Below are positions 27,621 to 35,597 of a stretch of DNA of 49,038 nucleotides, piece by piece. Under the pieces are notes generated by a model. The model saw only the letters and a program-made list of their open reading frames with translations. It was not told the DNA's origin and made no database searches. Source of the DNA: Thermincola carboxydiphila (GTDB taxonomy: Bacteria; Bacillota; Thermincolia; Thermincolales; UBA2595). A program made the position numbers and the translations under genes. Every line of letters begins with the position of its first letter. Position 1 is the stretch's first letter. Location: contig JAENZX010000026.1 of the NCBI GenBank assembly GCA_016841045.1, positions 1 to 49,038 on the forward strand, read 5' to 3'.

Positions 27621-28589
27621 TTAAAATTTTCTTTCACCGATAAAGTCAGCAATTAGGGCCAGGCTTTCAATGGCTTTCCCCCGCGGCAGACCCCGCAGCC
27701 TATCCTTAGCCTTCCTTAAGTAACTATTGGAAACATCAACTGCTTTTTCGATTGCCTCACAATCCTTTATTATATTAATTGCCTCTAAAACTTCACCCTC
27801 CTTTTTATCTTTTTTGCTGACGATTTCTGCCAGGCGATGGCGGTCGGGTGAATCAGCCAGAGCAAATATAACAGGTAAAGTTACAATTCCCTGCTTTAAA
27901 TCACTTCCAACCGGCTTTCCCAAAACAGTTTCATTTGATGTTAAATCCAAAATGTCGTCAACTATCTGGAAAGCCATACCCAAATAATAGCCATACCTGG
28001 AAAGTGTTGTAACATGATAATCCGGTGCCCCGCAGGCCACCGCCCCTAACTCACAACTCGCTGAAATCAGCAATGCTGTTTTGCTCTTTATCCTGAAAAA
28101 ATAATCCCGAACTGTCTGTTTTGGGTCAAAACTGGATACTATCTGCTGTATTTCGCCTTCACACATTTTGACACTTATGTCCGCAAGAATTCTGCTAATC
28201 ACAGGATCTTCACATTTGGAAATAAGTACTAGTGACTGAGCTAATAGATAAGTGCCGGTATAAATAGATATCTGATCGCCCCAGTTAGCCTTGACTGTAG
28301 GAATACCACGTCTTGTATACGAGTCATCAATAACATCATCATGTACAAGACTTGACATGTGAATTAATTCCAATGCCATTGCCAGCGGAATAAGTTTTTT
28401 CGGATTATAATTATAAGTCTTACCGGCAACCAAAGCAAAAGCTGGTCTTAAACGTTTCCCACCAGCATTTAGAAGATGTGCTGAGGCTTCAGCTAATAAA
28501 GGGTCTTCTATTGCCACTATCTTTCTGAGTTCACGTTCTACAATTTTTAAATCGTCTTTTATAATATTGAATAGGACAAGTCTTTTCAT
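27621..28589 (-). CDS. Polyprenyl diphosphate synthase (HepT/IspB type)
   Basis: A 322-residue trans-isoprenyl diphosphate synthase. The first aspartate-rich motif is HDDVIDDSYTRRG, the second QIVDDILD; GGKRLRPAFAL near the start is the substrate-binding KR region. These enzymes extend farnesyl diphosphate with isopentenyl diphosphate to long chains such as the heptaprenyl tail of menaquinone. ATG at 28589 is chosen over an in-frame ATG at 28652 because GGTGG lies six bases upstream and the family begins about 20 residues before GGKRLRP. It lies upstream of the menaquinol-type cytochromes, a functional link by context. Exact chain length, hence hepT versus ispB, cannot be read from the sequence. 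Confidence 0.9.
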   Translation of the reverse strand: MKRLVLFNIIKDDLKIVERELRKIVAIEDPLLAEASAHLLNAGGKRLRPAFALVAGKTYNYNPKKLIPLAMALELIHMSSLVHDDVIDDSYTRRGIPTVKANWGDQISIYTGTYLLAQSLVLISKCEDPVISRILADISVKMCEGEIQQIVSSFDPKQTVRDYFFRIKSKTALLISASCELGAVACGAPDYHVTTLSRYGYYLGMAFQIVDDILDLTSNETVLGKPVGSDLKQGIVTLPVIFALADSPDRHRLAEIVSKKDKKEGEVLEAINIIKDCEAIEKAVDVSNSYLRKAKDRLRGLPRGKAIESLALIADFIGERKF

Positions 28590-28736
28590 GATTCCACCCA
28601 ACTCATAGTAGTAAGCCCTCCATATTAAACGGTCGAGCCCACTCATTTGCAATATATTCGCTGTAGCAGATAAAATTCCTGCTATTTAAGAAAATAAGTG
28701 TTCACTAAAGTGTTGCTGTAAGTAAAGCCAACTATA

Positions 28737-28769
28737 ATTTGACAGACTTAATAAATAAATTTGACAGAA
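28737..28769 (-). repeat. Direct repeat upstream of polyprenyl synthase
   Basis: AATTTGACAGA at 28737-28747 and 28759-28769, 22 bases apart (two helical turns). It may be an operator pair, or on the plus strand two overlapping TTGACA -35 boxes; no matching -10 box is clear. Confidence 0.4.
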
Positions 28770-28818
28770 AAATTTCACAAATGGGTTATTTTACTTGCCA
28801 TATTTCTAACTCCCAAGG

Positions 28819-28848
28819 TTTACTTTACGATTCAAGATGTGTTATAAT
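28819..28848 (+). promoter_or_regulatory. Promoter of the selenocysteine tRNA
   Basis: TTTACT at 28819-28824 and TATAAT at 28843-28848 with an 18-base spacer; the tRNA starts 14 bases after the -10 box. Confidence 0.65.
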
Positions 28849-28861
28849 ATATTCTGCTTAC

Positions 28862-28958
28862 GGGAGCGGATTGGGCCTGGTGGCTCGCCTGGTCTTCAAA
28901 ACCATTGACGGGCAGTGATCCTGTCCGTGGTGGGTTCGATTCCCACACGTTCCCGCCA
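28862..28958 (+). tRNA. selC: tRNA-Sec (anticodon UCA)
   Basis: A 97-base tRNA including an encoded CCA. The anticodon loop CTTCAAA carries TCA, reading UGA. The features of selenocysteine tRNA are present: a long extra arm with an 8-bp stem (ACGGGCAG/CTGTCCGT), an extended acceptor stem (GGGAGCGG/ACGTTCCC, last pair imperfect), G discriminator and a GTGGG/CCCAC T-stem with TTCGATT loop. It shows that the organism inserts selenocysteine. The partner genes selA, selB and selD are not in the window; selC stands alone with its own promoter and terminator. A probable selenoprotein gene lies at 35598-36191. Confidence 0.96.
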
Positions 28959-28991
28959 TAAATTAAAAAGTTAATTTAACATTTTATCAAA

Positions 28992-29020
28992 AAACGAAGC
29001 TTTCTAAAGCTTCGTTTTTT
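28992..29020 (+). terminator. Terminator after selC, probably bidirectional
   Basis: Near-perfect hairpin AAACGAAGCTTT/AAAGCTTCGTTT followed by TTT on the plus strand and by T6 on the minus strand. It serves selC and also the convergent RND gene ending at 29047. Confidence 0.85.
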
Positions 29021-29046
29021 ATTATTTCCGTTTTTTGCTATGAGAT

Positions 29047-32000
29047 TCAAGCAGCTAATTTACGTTTAAAGAATCCACTTATTTTACGCTTGTAATCATC
29101 AATTATTGTATAAATTACAGGGATGACTATAAGGGTAAATAGGGTTGAAGTCAACAAACCACCAATGAGTACCCAGGCCATACCTTCTCTGGTCTCTGTC
29201 CCTTCGCCAATTGCCAGGGCAGTTGGCAGCATACCAAAAATCATTGTAAATGTCGTCATGATGATAGGCCGCAGTCTTGTTTTTCCAGCCTCAACCAGTG
29301 CCTCGCGAAGTGTTAAACCTTTATCCATTAGTGTATGTGTATAATCCAGTAACAGGGTCCCGTTCTTGGCCACCAAACCGTCCATCATTATTAGGCCTAT
29401 CATCGAAAACAGGTTCAGCGTATTTCCTGTAAGAGCCAATGCCACTAAGGCTCCCACTACCCCAAGAGGAAGTGCCATCATCCTTATAAACGGAGTTAGG
29501 AATGATTCATATAACATAACCAAAACCATATAGACAAGAACTATCGAAAGGATTAGAGCTGCGAAAAGGTCGGCAAAGGTCTCCTGCATGCCCTCAGCCT
29601 GTCCTGAAAATTCGATAGTGTATCCAGGGGGAGTTTGTATTTGATTAACCTTTTCCTTGGCCTCCTGAAGAAAGTCATTTAGAGACCTGTCCCTAAGCTT
29701 TCCCGTTACCGTAATCGTCCTCTGACGGTCTATACGTTTGATTTCGGTAGGCCCGCTTCCGGGACCAATGTCTGCTACCTGCTGAAGTTGTATAACTTCA
29801 CCTGTCATTGTAGTTAGAGACAGGGTTTTAAGAGAATTGATATCATCTTTATTTAATCCGTCTAAACGAACCCTGATATCCGTCTCTTCATTACCTTCCC
29901 TGTATTTGCCGGCAATATCCCCGTTTAAACTAGCCCTTGCCGTACGTGCAATGTCATTAACAGATAAACCGAAAACAGCTGCTTTGCGTCGGTCTATCTT
30001 TATCTGGACTTCAGGCTGACCTATCCTCCAGCCGACGTCCACATCTCTGGCTCCATCAATACCAGAAATAATACCTTTAACTTCTTCAGCCAATACTAAA
30101 AGCTTTTTGGTGTCAGGACCTGATACTTCAATTTCTATATCGCCACCAGGAGGGCCCATATTATCTGACTCTGAAACACTTACTTTTCCAAGGACAAACC
30201 CTTCTCCCCAATTTCTTATCTGGTCGCCTACTTCCCACATCGACCTTTTACGTTCCTTTTTGTCCAGGAGTGTTATCCCTATCCTCCCCAGATGAGACCC
30301 CGAAGAACTGCCACCCATTCCGCCTGAGGAACCCAGGGTAGTGTGATAGTACTTTACCTCCTCAATTGTTTTAATGTACTGTTCCATTTCTTTTAATGCA
30401 TCATCGGTTTTACCGATAGGTGTTCCTACCGGCGTTTCTAAGCTAACAGTCAGTTCTCCAGAATCGGTCTTTGGCATTTGTTCAGCCCCGATTATATTCA
30501 TTGCAGGTAATAACAAACTGGCAAAAAACACTGCCGCAACTAAAAGAATGACAGTCTTTCTATGGCCAAGAGACCACGTTAGTAGTGATAAATATTTTTC
30601 TTTTGTTTTAACTCCCAGAGGACCTGTTCGTTTCCACAACCAATTCAACAACGACTTGCGCGAGGTTTGACCGTTTTGGTCCTGGTTTTCCGGTTTTTCT
30701 TGTTTAAATAGCCGCGAAGCCATCATGGGAGTTAAAGTGAAGGAAACAAAGAGAGAAAACAGTGTAGCAAAAACAACAGTGAGCCCAAACTGCCGGAAGA
30801 ACTGTCCAATCATGCCATCCATAAATGCTATGGGTGTGAATACCACAATGTCCGATAAGGTAATAGCAACTGCTGCCATACCTATCTCCATACGTCCGTC
30901 CAAAGCAGCCTGCTCGGGTTCTTTGCCCATTTTCAGATGGCGGTGAATGTTTTCCAATACAACTATTGAGTCATCTACCAAAATACCGATACATAACGCT
31001 AATCCCATCAGAGACAACATATTAAAGGTAAATCCTGAGAAGAACATCATCATTAAAGCTGCCAGCAACGAAGTCGGAATGGCAAGAGCCACAATTAGTG
31101 TAGAACGCCATTCCCTGAGGAAAAGGTACAACGCCAGGGCAGTGGTTATTATACCTTCGATAATAGAGGTTCTTGTATTGTTCAGTGACGCCCGTATGTA
31201 TTGTGATGTATCACGGGAGACAATAATCTTTACATCGCTGGGAAGTTCTTTTTGCAGCTTTTCTATCTCTTTCTTAACCCTTTCTCCTACTTCCACAACA
31301 GATGCATCGCTCTGCTTAAAAACCATCAGGGACACGGCGCTTATTCCGTTGACCCTGCTGTATTCCCTTCTTTCCTGGTAACCGTCGGTAATGGCTGCCA
31401 CAGCGCTTAAGGGTATAGTTGCCCCACCGCTTAAGGGTATATCGAGATTACGAATTTCATCAATGTCCTGAAACTCTCCTAATACCCGCACGTTATATTC
31501 CGCATCCGGCCTGTCAAGTCGCCCACTGGGCTGATTAAGGTTTTCAGACTGAAGGCGGTTAATAATCTGATTTATTGACAAGTTGTATCCTGCCATTTTT
31601 GACCTGTCCACGGAAATAAGGATTTCTCTTTTTTCCCCGCCTACAACAGTAACATCAGCAACACCCGAAATTCTCTGCACACGGTTCTTTATTATATCTT
31701 CAGCCATTTCTTTGGCTTCATAAAGAGGGCGATGGGTTTGAAGAGCCATGATAAGTACAGGTTGGTCATTCATATCAAATTTATAAACAACTGGGTCTGA
31801 AGCATCCTCAGGCAGACGGCCCTTAACCATATCCACTTTTTTCTGGACATCCAGGGCAGCCTGATTGGCGTCTGCGCTCAGCTCAAATTCCAGGGCAGTA
31901 AAAGTAAACCCTTCTGACGCCTGTGATTGTATCTTTTTTAATTTACTTAGTGATGCCATCTGGTCTTCCATCGGCTTTGTAATCTGGGTTTCTATTTCTT

Positions 32001-32169
32001 CTGCCCCGGCACCAGGATAGTTAGTAACTACATAAACCGCCGGCAAATTAACAGCCGGAAAAAGTTCTACACCCATCTTGTTATAGGTATACAATCCCAA
32101 AACAACAAAAACCATGATTATCATAGACATCATGGCAGGTCTTTTAATGGCAATCTTGGTAAGATTCAT
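29047..32169 (-). CDS. RND-family multidrug exporter (AcrB/SwrC-like)
   Basis: A 1040-residue inner-membrane proton-driven exporter, full length for the family. The N-terminal MNLTKIAIKRPAMMSMI helix is followed by a large loop, then the TM4 motif GILVDDSIVVLENIHRHL with the paired proton-relay aspartates; the second half ends in LIMMDGLVAKNGTLLLDY, keeping the conserved lysine. Twelve helices in two halves are apparent. In Gram-negatives such pumps work with adaptor and outer-membrane proteins; in Firmicutes the related SwrC type works without an outer channel. No adaptor gene is adjacent. AGGAGGGC precedes the ATG, and a palindromic operator lies right upstream, so drug-inducible repression by a TetR-family protein is likely. 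The substrate is unknown. Confidence 0.93.
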   Translation of the reverse strand: MNLTKIAIKRPAMMSMIIMVFVVLGLYTYNKMGVELFPAVNLPAVYVVTNYPGAGAEEIETQITKPMEDQMASLSKLKKIQSQASEGFTFTALEFELSADANQAALDVQKKVDMVKGRLPEDASDPVVYKFDMNDQPVLIMALQTHRPLYEAKEMAEDIIKNRVQRISGVADVTVVGGEKREILISVDRSKMAGYNLSINQIINRLQSENLNQPSGRLDRPDAEYNVRVLGEFQDIDEIRNLDIPLSGGATIPLSAVAAITDGYQERREYSRVNGISAVSLMVFKQSDASVVEVGERVKKEIEKLQKELPSDVKIIVSRDTSQYIRASLNNTRTSIIEGIITTALALYLFLREWRSTLIVALAIPTSLLAALMMMFFSGFTFNMLSLMGLALCIGILVDDSIVVLENIHRHLKMGKEPEQAALDGRMEIGMAAVAITLSDIVVFTPIAFMDGMIGQFFRQFGLTVVFATLFSLFVSFTLTPMMASRLFKQEKPENQDQNGQTSRKSLLNWLWKRTGPLGVKTKEKYLSLLTWSLGHRKTVILLVAAVFFASLLLPAMNIIGAEQMPKTDSGELTVSLETPVGTPIGKTDDALKEMEQYIKTIEEVKYYHTTLGSSGGMGGSSSGSHLGRIGITLLDKKERKRSMWEVGDQIRNWGEGFVLGKVSVSESDNMGPPGGDIEIEVSGPDTKKLLVLAEEVKGIISGIDGARDVDVGWRIGQPEVQIKIDRRKAAVFGLSVNDIARTARASLNGDIAGKYREGNEETDIRVRLDGLNKDDINSLKTLSLTTMTGEVIQLQQVADIGPGSGPTEIKRIDRQRTITVTGKLRDRSLNDFLQEAKEKVNQIQTPPGYTIEFSGQAEGMQETFADLFAALILSIVLVYMVLVMLYESFLTPFIRMMALPLGVVGALVALALTGNTLNLFSMIGLIMMDGLVAKNGTLLLDYTHTLMDKGLTLREALVEAGKTRLRPIIMTTFTMIFGMLPTALAIGEGTETREGMAWVLIGGLLTSTLFTLIVIPVIYTIIDDYKRKISGFFKRKLAA

Positions 32170-32187
32170 ATGAAGCCCTCCTTTTTC

Positions 32188-32203
32188 GACTGACTAGTCG
32201 GTC
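32188..32203 (-). promoter_or_regulatory. TetR-family-type operator of the RND gene
   Basis: GACTGACTAGTCGGTC is an inverted repeat with 7 of 8 arm matches centred on CTAG, a form common for TetR-type repressors. It sits between the predicted transcription start (about 32207) and the ribosome site, where a bound repressor would block transcription. The repressor gene is not in the window. Confidence 0.7.
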
Positions 32204-32213
32204 TTCGATTTCG

Positions 32214-32243
32214 ATTTTAGCACATTGTACCAGCCATTGTCAA
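32214..32243 (-). promoter_or_regulatory. Promoter of the RND gene
   Basis: Minus strand TTGACA (32238-32243), 18-base spacer and TAAAAT (32214-32219). The -35 box overlaps the stop codon of the upstream nth gene. Confidence 0.7.
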
Positions 32244-32902
32244 TTGAGGAATTTTTCATACTTACAGTATTCTTTGAGTGAACAGTCCGAACATTTGGGG
32301 TTAACAGCCCTGCAGGTACTCCTTCCATGGAAAATAAGCCAGTGGTGGGCTTTGTTCCAGAGACCTGGAGTTATCACTTTTTTTAGGTCTTCTTCTGTTC
32401 TTTCAGGTGTATTTGAATTGGCCAACCCGAGCCTGTTTGCCACCCGAAAAACATGGGTATCAACTGCAATTGCCTCTTTACCGAAGGCATTGGCTAACAC
32501 CACATTAGCAGTTTTTCTGCCTACCCCAGGTAAGGAAATCAGCTCTTCAAAACTATCTGGAACTGCAGAATTAAACTTTTGTACCAGTATTCTGCTGGTT
32601 TCTATAATATTCTTAGTTTTATTCCTATATAAACCACAGCTTTTTATGTATTCCTCAAGCTGTTCAGGCATTAGCTGAGCAATATCCGCAGGAGTTGAAT
32701 AATCCCGAAAAAGTCTTTTAGTAATTCTGTTGACCTGCTTATCAGTTGTCTGCGCCGATAGAATGGTCGCCACCAACAATTGAAAAGGGGTCTCAAAAAT
32801 AAGTTCTGTTTTTGGATCAGGGTATAGCTCATTTAAAGTGTTAATAATCTTCGAAACATCTGCTTTTGCCCTGCCTTTGTGAGCTTTTGGCTTTTTCTGC
32901 AT
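32240..32902 (-). CDS. nth: Endonuclease III
   Basis: A 220-residue base-excision repair enzyme that removes oxidised pyrimidines and cuts the abasic site. Helix-hairpin-helix LPGVGRKTANVV carries the catalytic lysine, and VDTHVFRVANRLGL the catalytic aspartate. The C-terminus has the [4Fe-4S] loop C-x6-C-x2-C-x5-C (CRAVNPKCSDCSLKEYC). ATG at 32902 is preferred to an in-frame codon at 32968, which would overlap the upstream gene; GAGGG lies seven bases before it. Ten bases separate it from the upstream hypothetical gene, so the small cluster 33711-32240 may be one transcript. Confidence 0.95.
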   Translation of the reverse strand: MQKKPKAHKGRAKADVSKIINTLNELYPDPKTELIFETPFQLLVATILSAQTTDKQVNRITKRLFRDYSTPADIAQLMPEQLEEYIKSCGLYRNKTKNIIETSRILVQKFNSAVPDSFEELISLPGVGRKTANVVLANAFGKEAIAVDTHVFRVANRLGLANSNTPERTEEDLKKVITPGLWNKAHHWLIFHGRSTCRAVNPKCSDCSLKEYCKYEKFLN

Positions 32903-32912
32903 GTTTAGTCCC

Positions 32913-33401
32913 TCAGCTCCTAACAACTTTTCCGAGAATAACTGTTCTGTTTCCCTTAGCTTTCTCACATTCTTTACAGGAATGATACCAAAAATAAAAG
33001 TCGGAAGTTATAATATTCTGCGACATTAGATACCCGTCGAACTCCTTAAGAGCTTTCGGAACCAAGTATTTGGGACCAGTATAGCTTTTCGCTATCATCC
33101 TAACCGGTCCAAAAGTTTTTACACTGCTATCTCTGGAGTCCGGCTTTTCTATTTCAATAAAGATTGAACCCATTAGCATTCCATCTTCAAACATTACAAA
33201 CAAAGGTGTGACAGTCCGGTATCCCTTTCTTTCAATCTCTCTTATGGTTTTTTCTATTTTAAGTTCCGGATTAATGGGAAAATGGGAAACCATCGGCGCC
33301 TTTGCTATATAAAATATGCGACCGGACAGGTCAATTTCCTTCAAGTCAAGGTCCTGAAATTGGTCATGGGTTAAATCAGGACAAAAACACTTGTATTTCA
33401 T
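32913..33401 (-). CDS. Conserved-looking hypothetical protein with C-terminal CxxC
   Basis: About 162 residues, not recognised. It begins MKYKCFCPDLTHDQF and has alternating strand and helix character (IFYIAKAPMVSHFPINP, PLFVMFEDGMLMGSIFIEI), without signal peptide or membrane segment. Near the C-terminus a CKEC pair, with CFC near the start, could bind metal. ATG at 33401 is used because GAGGTG lies ten bases upstream; the frame stays open to 33503 but would overlap the upstream gene. It lies between a small membrane protein gene and nth. Confidence 0.7.
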   Translation of the reverse strand: MKYKCFCPDLTHDQFQDLDLKEIDLSGRIFYIAKAPMVSHFPINPELKIEKTIREIERKGYRTVTPLFVMFEDGMLMGSIFIEIEKPDSRDSSVKTFGPVRMIAKSYTGPKYLVPKALKEFDGYLMSQNIITSDFYFWYHSCKECEKAKGNRTVILGKVVRS

Positions 33402-33414
33402 GGAGCAAAGCACC

Positions 33415-33711
33415 TCATTTCCTTTCTTGTAAAACTTTATTATATTCAGGCATTTGAAGAGTTTTAAGGGCCATACCGACTCCGAGGTTAATTCCAACTC
33501 CAATAGGCCACATGAGCTTTAAGGTTTCAACAGGTATATAAAAAGCAGTTATTGCTAGGGAAGCAGTCCCAATTAACCCCCATTTAATAGTGTTGCGTCC
33601 CTTTTCATAATAACCTAGATTGTTCCAGTTGGCAGCAGCCAAAAAACAACCTAAAATAAAGTGAGGGAATGAAACAATCGGTATTAGAACAGGATTATAC
33701 AATTTTTTCAC
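33415..33711 (-). CDS. Small membrane protein, unknown
   Basis: A 98-residue protein with about three hydrophobic segments (PVLIPIVSFPHFILGCFLAA, WGLIGTASLAITAFYIPV, LMWPIGVGINLGVGMAL), probably integral to the membrane. The GTG start has GAAGG eight bases upstream. No family recognised. It may head the transcript with the 162-residue protein and nth; divergent from the DUF896 gene across a 123-base AT-rich gap. Confidence 0.65.
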   Translation of the reverse strand: MKKLYNPVLIPIVSFPHFILGCFLAAANWNNLGYYEKGRNTIKWGLIGTASLAITAFYIPVETLKLMWPIGVGINLGVGMALKTLQMPEYNKVLQERK

Positions 33712-33834
33712 CGCGTGAACCTTCTTTCATCCATTTTAATACTCATTTATTAATACTTGTATATTATAACATAAATTAAGATTATAATATCATTAGTATC
33801 GCTAACATAATTGGGAATAAATAGGAGGGGTGTA

Positions 33835-34074
33835 ATGATATCACGGGAACTAATTGAAAGGATTAACTCCCTTTGGCACAAACAAAATACAGTAGGGCTT
33901 ACTGAAGCAGAGCAGGAAGAACAGCGGTTGGCAAGAAGGCAGTACATTGACGCAATAAAAAGCCAGGTCAGGGACATGCTTGAATCTGTGAAAGACCCTG
34001 AGAACACCACCCAAGATGAATCGGCAAATCACAACAATGGAGAATCTTGCTCCTGTAACCAATGTAAACACTAA
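33835..34074 (+). CDS. DUF896 (YnzC-like) small protein with Cys-rich tail
   Basis: A 79-residue protein. The first 55 residues, ISRELIERINSLWHKQ and GLTEAEQEEQRLARRQYI, are the two-helix DUF896 fold known from Bacillus YnzC. ATG at 33835 follows AGGAGGGG. The tail is unusual: after an acidic Asn/Glu linker it ends CSCNQCKH, three cysteines and a histidine that could bind a metal, not part of the typical family. It stands alone with its own terminator. Function of the family is not known. Confidence 0.88.
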   Translation: MISRELIERINSLWHKQNTVGLTEAEQEEQRLARRQYIDAIKSQVRDMLESVKDPENTTQDESANHNNGESCSCNQCKH

Positions 34075-34095
34075 AAGCGGTTGACTGCCGCTTTT
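34073..34095 (+). terminator. Terminator of the DUF896 gene
   Basis: Perfect 8-bp stem AAAAGCGG/CCGCTTTT, 7-base loop, then ATCTTTTT. It overlaps the stop codon. Confidence 0.85.
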
Positions 34096-34122
34096 ATCTT
34101 TTTGCAACTTTTTCCAACTATT

Positions 34123-34155
34123 AATGACAGAATATTTGATAATGACAGAATATTT
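34123..34155 (+). repeat. Tandem direct repeat upstream of the HD-GYP gene
   Basis: AATGACAGAATATTT at 34123-34137 and again, identical, at 34141-34155 (period 18). The second copy contains the -35 box, so the repeat may be an activator or repressor site. Confidence 0.7.
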
Positions 34156-34170
34156 AAAACATGCTATAAT
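34142..34170 (+). promoter_or_regulatory. Promoter of the HD-GYP gene
   Basis: ATGACA (34142-34147), 17-base spacer, TATAAT (34165-34170); start about 34177, leaving a leader of about 75 bases. Confidence 0.7.
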
Positions 34171-34251
34171 AACCATCATATATTTAGCTTTTTCCTTAAT
34201 TTTTTACAAGGTGAGAATTTTTCTTGTGAGTATAGTTAGCGGAGGCTTTTG

Positions 34252-35319
34252 ATGAGAAGAGTATATCTTGACGAAAAACTAATAGGACTCAGACTCGGAA
34301 AACCCATTATAGGAATTAATGGGCACATGCTTCTTGGTAAGGGAACTGAATTAACGAAACATTTTATTAAACGTCTTAAATCTTTGGGATATACCCAAGT
34401 ATATGTTGAAGATGGCTTAATTGACGACAGTACTCCCGATGAATTAATTTCAAACGCAACCAGAGTACAAATTGCGTCAAGCATCAGTGAAATCACTGCA
34501 AACTTTAGGCTGACTAATAAACTGAATGTGATTAAATTTAATAATGTAATGCACACTATATTAACTAATGTCCTGAATAACAAACGCATGTTGGCCAGTC
34601 TGACAGATATCCGAACTTCCGACCCTAACGATTTTCTCTTTAACCATTCTATAAATGTTTCTGCTTTATCTGTCCTAATAGGTATCCATCTCTACTATTC
34701 TGATCAAAAGCTCTTTGAACTAGGCATGGGCGTATTGCTTCATGACATAGGTAAAGTTGCACTTCCGGATAAGTTTCTAAGTGTTTCCTTCAATGAACTC
34801 ACTTCAGAAGAACAGGAGATCTACCGTCAGCACACATGGAACGGATATCATATTCTTCGGGCTAATCCGGAAATCAAACTGGTCTCAGCGGCAATTGCTC
34901 TTCAACACCACGAGCGCTTTGACGGCTCAGGGTATCCAAGGTCACTTAAAGGGACATCTATTCTTGAGTATGCCAGAATAGCATCTATCGCTGATACTTA
35001 CGATAATCTAAGTAATGATAAGGGCACTTTTAAAAGACTCCCTGCTCATAAGGTTTACCAGTATTTACAAAGCCGCTCAGGAATTGACTATGACCCTAAA
35101 ATTCTCGATAGGTTTATCCAAAAAATAGCTTTGTATCCTCAGGGCACTAAAATAATCCTCAATAACAAAAAATCCGGCTTTGTTCTGAGGCAGAACAATT
35201 CTAATAACAGCCGCCCGGTTGTCCGTTTATTCTGGCTTGAAGACAAAGAACTTGCACAGCCTGAGGAAGTGGACTTATTAAGGGAACCCTCACTATGTAT
35301 CGAAAAAGTTGTTGAATAG
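34252..35319 (+). CDS. HD-GYP domain protein (probable c-di-GMP phosphodiesterase)
   Basis: A 355-residue cytoplasmic protein, one of the few plus-strand genes. The C-terminal half is an HD-GYP domain: HDIGKVALP, H in EEQEIYRQHTWNGYHIL, QHHERFDGSGYPRSLKG with the GYP signature, and IASIADTYDNL. Such domains hydrolyse cyclic di-GMP with a di- or tri-metal site. The N-terminal 120 residues (GLRLGKPIIGINGHMLLGKG, then LIKRL-SLGY-QVYVEDGL) are a regulatory region often seen before HD-GYP, with no transmembrane segment. GGAGG lies six bases before the ATG. It has its own promoter with a tandem repeat and a strong terminator. Confidence 0.9.
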   Translation: MRRVYLDEKLIGLRLGKPIIGINGHMLLGKGTELTKHFIKRLKSLGYTQVYVEDGLIDDSTPDELISNATRVQIASSISEITANFRLTNKLNVIKFNNVMHTILTNVLNNKRMLASLTDIRTSDPNDFLFNHSINVSALSVLIGIHLYYSDQKLFELGMGVLLHDIGKVALPDKFLSVSFNELTSEEQEIYRQHTWNGYHILRANPEIKLVSAAIALQHHERFDGSGYPRSLKGTSILEYARIASIADTYDNLSNDKGTFKRLPAHKVYQYLQSRSGIDYDPKILDRFIQKIALYPQGTKIILNNKKSGFVLRQNNSNNSRPVVRLFWLEDKELAQPEEVDLLREPSLCIEKVVE

Positions 35320-35320
35320 A

Positions 35321-35353
35321 AACGCGTGACCAGTGCTAGGTCACGCGTTTTTT
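35321..35353 (+). terminator. Terminator of the HD-GYP gene, shared with ferredoxin gene
   Basis: Perfect 11-bp stem AACGCGTGACC/GGTCACGCGTT, 7-base loop, then TTTT on the plus strand. It lies between convergent genes. Confidence 0.88.
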
Positions 35354-35364
35354 GCAAAAAGTAC

Positions 35365-35556
35365 TTATTCCTCTTCTTTAATAGCCGCCGTAGGACATGC
35401 TTCTACAGCTTCATGGGCAAGAGATTGCTGTTCACCGGGCACTTCTTTGGATTTTGCAACAGCCTTGTCGTCATCGCCCCATTCAAAAATTTCAGGACAA
35501 ATAGATATACACTGACCACAAGAAATACAAAGATCATCAAAAACTTCTACTTCCAT
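35365..35556 (-). CDS. Mono-cluster [4Fe-4S] ferredoxin
   Basis: A 63-residue acidic electron carrier. Cysteines in CISCGQCISICPEIF and ACPTAAI give the single-cluster ferredoxin pattern known from Desulfovibrio and Thermotoga; the second half lacks a full second motif set. AGGAGTG precedes the ATG. It lies 41 bases downstream of the putative selenoprotein gene and may be co-transcribed with it, which suggests a redox context for that protein. Confidence 0.93.
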   Translation of the reverse strand: MEVEVFDDLCISCGQCISICPEIFEWGDDDKAVAKSKEVPGEQQSLAHEAVEACPTAAIKEEE

Positions 35557-35597
35557 AGATTCTCACTCCTAAAAAGTTTCTTGGATTTTCGAGATTA

